This document shows positions 29,271 through 34,349 of a stretch of 34,349 bases of DNA, in pieces. Source of the stretch: an uncultured Calothrix sp. (GTDB lineage: Bacteria > Cyanobacteriota > Cyanobacteriia > Cyanobacteriales > Nostocaceae). The stretch lies in the NCBI GenBank assembly GCA_937973965.1, contig CALJJQ010000063.1, forward strand, positions 1 to 34,349, read 5' to 3'. The stretch's first letter is position 1. Every line of letters starts with the position of its first letter. The notes under the pieces were generated by a model, which saw only the letters and a program-made list of their open reading frames with translations, had not been told where the DNA came from and made no database searches. A program made the translations under genes and the position numbers.

Positions 29271-30314
29271 TTACTGTCGAGCGCGTCGCCAAACTTTCCA
29301 ACTAGTATAAATAAGTAGGGAAGTGGCAGCACAAGCGAAGGCAACACCACTTTGAATACCAGCGATCGCCATTGCAATACTACCAACCCATAGGGTCAGG
29401 GAATAGATAAACAGGACTGTCCAACGGTGGGATAAACCCAGGTTCAACAGACGATGGTGAAGGTGACGTTTATCGGCTGCAAAGGGTGATTTCCCACTCC
29501 GCAACCGGGCTAAAATTACCGCCGACATGTCCACAATGGGTACTGCTAAAATGACGTAGGGTAAAATAATTGCTGTGAATGCAGGTATTTTTACTAAACC
29601 AATAATACTCACCGCAGCCAGGGTAAATCCAATAAAATAGGAACCCCCATCCCCCATAAAAATTTGCGCTGGATTGAAATTATACCGTAAAAATCCCAGG
29701 GTTGCCCCTGCTAACGCTGCTGCAATCAAAGCCGCAGCAGGTTGATTCATAAATGAAGCGACAAATAAAATCACTAATGCCGCAATACCCGAAACTCCCG
29801 CAGCCAAACCATCCAAACCATCAATCCAATTAATGGCATTGACCATCCCCACCAGCCAAATAATTGTAATTGGCCAACTCAACCAACCCAATTGGAAAAT
29901 CCCCAGGGTGGGAATACTGATAAAATCGATACTTACTCCCACTTTCCAAACCGCAGTGGCAATTATGGTTTGTACTAATAAACGGGTGAGGGGAGACAAA
30001 CTAAATAAATCATCCGCCAAACCAATCAGGAAAAACCCGACTCCCCCAAACATTACTCCCCAAACTTGCCATTCCTTCTCAGTCGAGAGATAGCCAAAAC
30101 CACCCAACCACCAAACAATTATTAATGCGATCGCAACTCCAGCAAAAATCGCAACTCCTCCTAACCTCACCATCGGTCGGTGATGGACTTTGCGAGCATC
30201 GGGTTTATCTACTTTTCCGCTTTTTATACCGATATTTCTGACATCTGGTGTAGTCCAGAGAACAACCACTGCCGCAGCAAGAAAGGCAATCAGATGATAA
30301 ATCTGAATAGACAT
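29271..30314 (-). CDS. WecA/TagO-like polyprenyl-phosphate sugar-1-phosphate transferase
   Basis: An integral membrane enzyme that moves a sugar-1-phosphate (often GlcNAc-1-P) from a UDP-sugar to undecaprenyl phosphate, starting lipid-linked glycan synthesis. About ten hydrophobic helices. Motifs in order: KVHHRPMVRLGG, the Mg-binding GLADDLFSL, NAINWIDGLDGLAAG, the catalytic FMGDGGSYFIGF and the His-rich DKRHLHHRLLNLG loop. The HHR loop puts it with WecA/TagO, not with MraY. Length 347 aa, typical. ATG 30314. No sugar-gene cluster adjoins, although a GT2 gene lies about 1 kb away on the other strand. Exact sugar is unknown. Confidence 0.92.
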   Translation of the reverse strand: MSIQIYHLIAFLAAAVVVLWTTPDVRNIGIKSGKVDKPDARKVHHRPMVRLGGVAIFAGVAIALIIVWWLGGFGYLSTEKEWQVWGVMFGGVGFFLIGLADDLFSLSPLTRLLVQTIIATAVWKVGVSIDFISIPTLGIFQLGWLSWPITIIWLVGMVNAINWIDGLDGLAAGVSGIAALVILFVASFMNQPAAALIAAALAGATLGFLRYNFNPAQIFMGDGGSYFIGFTLAAVSIIGLVKIPAFTAIILPYVILAVPIVDMSAVILARLRSGKSPFAADKRHLHHRLLNLGLSHRWTVLFIYSLTLWVGSIAMAIAGIQSGVAFACAATSLLIYTSWKVWRRARQ

Positions 30315-30739
30315 TAGTATATTTTGGGTATTTTATTTAACAACAATTTGCGAACTAATCGCCGAGCCAGATGCTTCTAGATACAATTACGGCGATTTCA
30401 TTCCCCATCAGTATAATTAGAGTATTTTTGGGATTTATACTAAATATCGGTTACACCATATTACGGTAATTACGTACCTAGATTCAGCTAGTGGTCTATC
30501 GCATTGATTTTGATGGATGAGAAAAGGCACGTAGTAGCGCTAGTCTACGACAACCCTGGGGGTATAGAGCTACTACTACGAATACCTATACCGTTTTACT
30601 TTGGAGTTGATACCTGACGGGGAGCAGGGGAAGAAAATGTATGACAATTTCAGTGAAATGGTATCAGAACTTATGTGGTCGAAAACTAGCTAACAACACT
30701 GTAAGTCTAAATACTGAGTCCCCACTCCCTATTTCCAGA
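30315..30739. other. Gene-free stretch upstream of the WecA/TagO-like gene
   Basis: I see no gene, RNA or clear repeat here, apart from a worn CACTCCCTATTTCC word at 30723-30736. The promoter for the minus-strand transferase should lie in 30315-30480; none is assigned. Confidence 0.5.
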
Positions 30740-31132
30740 TTAATTGATCGCCTGAATCACAGCCGCAGTATCCCAATAAAACGGTAATAATCGGGAAATT
30801 TTCCCATCTTCAATCCAGAAAAACTCTGCCATTGGCATATCAATCATCTTTTTAGTTTTTTTGGATGTGGCTTTCAGTCTAGCTAACCCAACCACGCAAT
30901 CTCCTGTTTCATGGATATTTTCAATGGCAAATACCGGATTATCCCAGACTTGTTGAAACTTTTCGGCAAACTGTACCCAAGCAATACGTCCTTGACATTT
31001 ACCAGCGTAGGGTAAGGATGTAGCACCTTCCACTAAAATTTGTTCCGATGCGATCGCGAGTAAGGTGGTCATGTCTCCGTGTTCTAAAGCATCATAATAG
31101 GCATGAACTATTTCCACAGCAGTTTGTGTCAT
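30740..31132 (-). CDS. NTF2-like / SnoaL-like small protein
   Basis: A 130-aa single-domain protein with the cone-shaped NTF2 fold, used by many unrelated small enzymes and binding proteins. The pattern is VEIVHAYYDALEHGDMTTLL (helix), then ...ISMPMAEFFWIEDGKISRL-type strands (seen here as DMPMAEFFWIEDGKISRLLP) and the last strand with FYWDTAAVIQA. ATG 31132. Such proteins can be ketosteroid-isomerase-like or ligand binders; nothing in the sequence or neighbours chooses. Not clearly in an operon. Confidence 0.85.
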   Translation of the reverse strand: MTQTAVEIVHAYYDALEHGDMTTLLAIASEQILVEGATSLPYAGKCQGRIAWVQFAEKFQQVWDNPVFAIENIHETGDCVVGLARLKATSKKTKKMIDMPMAEFFWIEDGKISRLLPFYWDTAAVIQAIN

Positions 31133-31365
31133 TTTTTACTCCCTGATGATTTTTCAACAGTGATAACAGGTGATTGTAAAAAAGGCAATACTGGTAAAAG
31201 CAGGAAGTAAGTATTTAGACGGAAATCAAGTTGCATACTTTGCTTTATCTGTTCCCTGTTCTCTATTTCGACAGTTTTGTCTAATTACTTACCTTGTCAT
31301 TCCCGACAATGCTAATGTAAATTTTAACTGCAAGTCCAAGCTGTAATTTCTGAACCAATGTCAAT

Positions 31366-32346
31366 ATGACCACTTTTCCTCTAAATTCCCTGGTGAGATT
31401 GCCAAGTTTTTCGATTATTTTAGAAACAGAAAATTTAGCAAATAGTAGTGTCAAAGGATTATTTAAATCATTAGTTTCTCTGGTTCACCAAGATTTACCT
31501 CTGACTCAAGCTCAGGAGGTATTATTAATCGATACTGGTAATATCCCTCAGCAGTTACTAGCACAAATTCACGAATTATATCCTTGGATAACGGTTGTAA
31601 CTGCTCCTTCAGGTATTGGCTACTACGGAGCAAAAATGCTAGGAGCAGAAATAGCTACAGGAGAAGTAGTTATATACACTGATGTAGATTGCGAATACGA
31701 ACCGACATGGTTACAAAGAATATTAGCAGGATTTATCCAGGGTGATGATATCCAGGTGGTGACAGGGGAAACGGCAACACGGGGTAAGGGAATCTACGGA
31801 ACAGCAATGGCGATGAGTTATATTTTTCCACCTTTTTCGGAGCAGGAAAGATTAATCCCTACACAAAAATATTATTCTAATAATGTGGCATTTCGCCGGG
31901 AATTTTTATTAAAATACCCTATCCCAGTAGACTTACCATTACACCGGGGTAACTGTATAATTCATGCCCAGAAATTGCATGATATCGGGTGTACAATTTG
32001 GCAACAACCCCAAGCACGAGCTATTTATCGACCACCTAACCACCTTTCCCATTTTCTTTGGCAATTTATCGTGCTTGGACATGATTATTATTGGCAAAAT
32101 AAACTGCTCACGGATAAATGGAAAAGACAATATGCAGATAATAATTCCCTGAAAGTAAGAATAAAAAAATATTGCGATCGCCTCAGTAATATTTTTTCTC
32201 GGCATCCCTATAGATTACTCCATTTACCCCTAGCCATACCGATTATGTTGCTATCTTTTATTTGTGTCTTGATTGGCTATCTAGTAACGGTGATCCAACC
32301 AAATTTACTGCTCAAGCAATATGACAAGATGTTAGGTAAATCTTGA
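31366..32346 (+). CDS. Glycosyltransferase family 2-like protein
   Basis: A GT-A fold glycosyltransferase that would move a sugar from a nucleotide donor to an unknown acceptor, probably at the membrane. The N-terminal fold shows SFSIILETENLANSS, EVLLIDTGN and the metal-binding acidic motif VIYTDVDCEYEP (DVD as DXD). A downstream NNVAFRREFLLKYPIP segment is typical of the acceptor side. The C-terminus has a hydrophobic helix (LPLAIPIMLLSFICVLIGYL), suggesting membrane anchoring. 326 aa, ATG 31366. Lone gene; the sugar is unknown. Confidence 0.86.
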   Translation: MTTFPLNSLVRLPSFSIILETENLANSSVKGLFKSLVSLVHQDLPLTQAQEVLLIDTGNIPQQLLAQIHELYPWITVVTAPSGIGYYGAKMLGAEIATGEVVIYTDVDCEYEPTWLQRILAGFIQGDDIQVVTGETATRGKGIYGTAMAMSYIFPPFSEQERLIPTQKYYSNNVAFRREFLLKYPIPVDLPLHRGNCIIHAQKLHDIGCTIWQQPQARAIYRPPNHLSHFLWQFIVLGHDYYWQNKLLTDKWKRQYADNNSLKVRIKKYCDRLSNIFSRHPYRLLHLPLAIPIMLLSFICVLIGYLVTVIQPNLLLKQYDKMLGKS

Positions 32347-32406
32347 TAAATAGGGTAAGTCGGAAGTAGCAATCAAAAGGTGAACAGGGAGCATCCCAAA
32401 TATGTC

Positions 32407-32494
32407 AAAACATATTTTGTCATTGCGAGTGCAGGGAAGCAATCAATCCATCACTCCGAATGAGTCCATCGATTGCTGAAGGTCATACTTCCAG
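32407..32494. repeat. Dispersed repeat, copy A
   Basis: Begins AAAACATATTTTGTCATTGC and ends GGTCATACTTCCAG. It matches copy B at 33450-33540 over its whole length with scattered changes; both lie in gaps. Contains CATTGCGAGTGCAGGGAAGC, a word type common in cyanobacterial interspersed repeats. Confidence 0.75.
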
Positions 32495-32639
32495 TATAAA
32501 GATAATATTATTCTGTTACAGAGCAATAAAAGCTGAGATGCACCCCGATGAAAAGTTGTAATTAAAACCTAATTTAGAGAATGCCGTTGTCCTCTACTTC
32601 CCTCGGTATTCGCATTAAAATCAAGTACAACTAGAAATC

Positions 32640-32864
32640 CTAATATCCTCGCGCTTCACTACTAGAAACTACCGTCCATCCAGCTTTAAATAACTTATGA
32701 TAGGTTGCCATACCCTTGGAACTACCAACTATTTGATAATCGGGTACAGCAAATTGAGGAAAGGTTGTATAGGGTCTCCAAGGCTGATTCGGTTCAATTT
32801 GTAAGTGCAAAATCTTATTCCCGTCCGTACCTGAAAGTGGCAACCAACACATCCTTCCTGGCAT
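32640..32864 (-). CDS. Small conserved-looking hypothetical protein
   Basis: I do not recognise a named family. The 74-aa protein is soluble, with a WRPYTTFPQFAVPDYQIVG segment and an end (YHKLFKAGWTVVSSSEARGY) that looks structured. The frame starts at TTG 32870, but an AAGGAG on the minus strand (32871-32876 complement) lies 6 bases from the ATG at 32864; this fixes the start and argues that the gene is real. No neighbour within an operon. Function unknown. Confidence 0.62.
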   Translation of the reverse strand: MPGRMCWLPLSGTDGNKILHLQIEPNQPWRPYTTFPQFAVPDYQIVGSSKGMATYHKLFKAGWTVVSSSEARGY

Positions 32865-33599
32865 TTTCAACTCCTTTTTAATCGGATTTACCTATTTGCA
32901 GTCAACCAGTTTACATCCATACTAATTTCCCAAATATTGGCGATTTAAACACAAATTATTAGAAGCAATATATCGCATATTTAGATAATTTAAGTAACGC
33001 TTTATTCGGGAAAATTAGAAAATTTTTAGATACACAAAACTCACTCAATCTATCTTGGTGTTAGAAAAATTTTGCGGCATATACACGTGTAACAAAACAC
33101 AAAAGATTTCATCTCGACAAATTTATCGAAAATGTTTATATCGATTCTAAAAATGTTTGCAACACATTCAGAATCACAGACGTGATACATTGCCATATGA
33201 GACCCAATATATTGCGTCTCTAAAAGCAAAATTAAATGGTATTACTGCCAACAAATCTAAACCTAGACGAATCGACACAGATGCAGTGATATATCTTTTT
33301 CCGAAGATGCATCTATATATATTATTGAGATATTTCGTGTATCGGTGTGATGAAGATAACGATTTGAGAAAACTTATAACTATTCTAATCGGGTACTTAG
33401 AAAGGAAAAATCTTCTCTTCGAGAAGTTGAGGAGTATCCTGAATACGTGAAAACATATTTTGTGATTGGGAGTGCAACTAAGCGATCGCAAAATCCATCC
33501 CTCAGAGCGAGTCTATTGATTCCTGAAGGTCGTACTTCCAATGACATGATGTCACGTCTCTGGAAGTCAAGCATTAAAAAACGACTTTTCCAACAATCT
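32865..33599. other. Gene-poor stretch with dispersed repeat
   Basis: 735 bases, AT-rich. It holds dispersed repeat copy B (33450-33540). A 97-codon plus-strand frame at 33157-33450 (starting MQHIQNHRRDTLPY) is not recognised; it ends at the repeat, has no clear Shine-Dalgarno sequence, and an antisense frame of similar length overlaps it, so I do not call it. Confidence 0.5.
33450..33540. repeat. Dispersed repeat, copy B
   Basis: Homologous to copy A at 32407-32494. In place of the AAGCAATCAATCC of copy A it reads AAGCGATCGCAAAATCC, so a HIP1 octamer has appeared inside the repeat. Confidence 0.75.
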
Positions 33600-33890
33600 T
33601 TAGGAAGTGAATGAATCACAGGTAATCAAGCGAACCTTTTTGGTCTCACCATACCAAACAATCCAATTAAATTCTGGTTCCAATTCTTGATCCGTATTTG
33701 CCACTTTAAAATAAATTTTCTCACCACCATATTCAACTGCAAAATCGGCATTTTGAGCATAAACAACCTTAAATCCCTTATCTCGTAACACAAACATTGC
33801 CCACTGTTTGAGAGATTGTTTCATGGGTTCGTGGGGAATTAGGGGATTTTGGAGAGCGTTGTCAATGGCTGAGAAAAATTTATCATTCAT
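33600..33890 (-). CDS. Hypothetical protein
   Basis: A 96-aa protein I cannot name. It has a helical first half (NDKFFSAIDNALQNPLIPHE, KQSLKQWAMFVL) and a beta-rich second half (KGFKVVYAQNADFAVEYGG, KIYFKVANTD, VRLITCDSF). The longest frame begins at TTG 33926, overlapping the VOC gene stop; the ATG at 33890 (MNDKFF) is the natural start. It follows the VOC gene by 20 bases on the same strand, so the two are likely cotranscribed. Function unknown. Confidence 0.62.
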   Translation of the reverse strand: MNDKFFSAIDNALQNPLIPHEPMKQSLKQWAMFVLRDKGFKVVYAQNADFAVEYGGEKIYFKVANTDQELEPEFNWIVWYGETKKVRLITCDSFTS

Positions 33891-33910
33891 TGGTCGATTT
33901 GCTGTATATT

Positions 33911-34349
33911 TTATGTGGGGTCGCAACGAATTTCAATCATGAAACCGTCCGGGTCATAGAAATAAACACCACGTCCGGTGGGACGAGTTACAGGACCGTG
34001 AGCGATCGCAATTCTATTTTCGCGCAAAACGATGACAACATGTTCAAAGGATGCTGGATCAATGTCGAAGGCAAGATGGTAAGCTCTAGTAAAGCTTGTT
34101 TCTGGGTCCGGTGCTGGTGGATTTAGTTCGGGTGTGGCGAAAAGGTCTAAAATTGTGCCGTCAGGGGTAATAAAATTAGCCACTTTTCCTGCTTTCACTA
34201 AATCCACAAGGGTTTCTGGTATTTCTTCTCCCTCAAGTTCGTGTAAACCCAAAATCACACCATAAAAATACCGCGATGCTTCCATGTCTTTGACGTTGAG
34301 AGCAATATGATGAATGCACCGTAAATCTCCTGTCTGTAAACAAGTTTTC
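33911..34349 (-). CDS. VOC-family (glyoxalase-like) protein, 5' end outside window
   Basis: A vicinal-oxygen-chelate domain protein; the family includes glyoxalase I, dioxygenases and fosfomycin-resistance-type enzymes. The frame stays open to the window edge, and upstream codons read IHHIALNVKDMEASRYFYG, the expected first beta strand with its metal His and the following helix, so the ATG at 34285 is internal and the true start is beyond 34349. Other motifs: RAYHLAFDIDPASFE (second-module His), GRGVYFYDPDGFMIEIR with the metal-binding Glu near the end. At least 145 aa. Substrate not predictable. Confidence 0.87.
   Translation of the reverse strand, partial: KTCLQTGDLRCIHHIALNVKDMEASRYFYGVILGLHELEGEEIPETLVDLVKAGKVANFITPDGTILDLFATPELNPPAPDPETSFTRAYHLAFDIDPASFEHVVIVLRENRIAIAHGPVTRPTGRGVYFYDPDGFMIEIRCDPT

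Noticed and set aside
33157-33450. 97-codon plus-strand frame
   Set aside because: No ribosome-binding site, no recognised domain, an overlapping antisense frame of similar length, and its end runs into a dispersed repeat.

Overview
The window is cyanobacterial chromosomal DNA, most likely from a filamentous, heterocyst-type lineage (Nostocales; Calothrix/Nostoc-like). Evidence for this: an allophycocyanin locus in the order apcE-apcA-apcB-apcC, a split-type atp operon (subunits I, a, c, b', b, delta, alpha, gamma, without beta/epsilon), a tmRNA with a cyanobacterial tag, about 27 copies of the HIP1 octamer GCGATCGC counted by eye, and heptanucleotide tandem repeats (TCCAAAA- and TATTCCC-type) in many gaps.

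Layout. 1-374: 3' end of a sensor histidine kinase. 880-3556: two tandem, paralogous Ser/Thr protein kinases with different membrane tails. 3558-3882: a MITE-like element. 3918-4355 (minus): ssrA (tmRNA) and its terminator. 4473-10745 (minus): the eight-gene atp operon. 11519-12709 (minus): a SAM-dependent methyltransferase. 13115-18826 (plus): apcE, a displaced fourth linker domain, apcA, apcB and apcC, then a strong terminator. 18963-22544 (plus): ftsW, then the cytochrome c maturation pair ccdA and ccs1. 22751-24310 (minus): queF, a Cys-motif hypothetical protein, a phasin-like protein and the SRP RNA. 24465-26712 (plus): an adenosine-deaminase-like protein and a CNNM/CorC-type membrane protein. 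26759-34349: a second MITE-like element, a Uma2-type protein, an M15 peptidase, a WecA/TagO-like transferase, an NTF2-like protein, a family 2 glycosyltransferase, small hypothetical genes and a VOC protein cut by the window edge, separated by repeat-rich gaps.

The most striking observation is in apcE. The 953-codon frame (phycobilin domain plus three REP linker domains) stops at 15974-15976. An intact fourth REP domain continues in the -1 frame to 16437. At the junction lie a perfect A AAA AAG slippery heptamer (15964-15970), an AGGAG Shine-Dalgarno-like element exactly 10 nt upstream, and an 8-bp stem-loop 10 nt downstream. This is the same set of parts as the dnaX programmed -1 frameshift. 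If it works, one gene would make a three-REP (953 aa) and a four-REP (1107 aa) core-membrane linker, which could set phycobilisome core architecture. The competing explanation is a one-base deletion or sequencing error in the A run.

The genes are mostly photosynthetic and cell-envelope housekeeping: ATP synthesis, light-harvesting core, cytochrome maturation, peptidoglycan and glycan synthesis, and ribosome rescue and protein targeting RNAs. The gaps carry the accessory structure: MITEs, hairpin repeats, tandem duplications and dispersed repeats.
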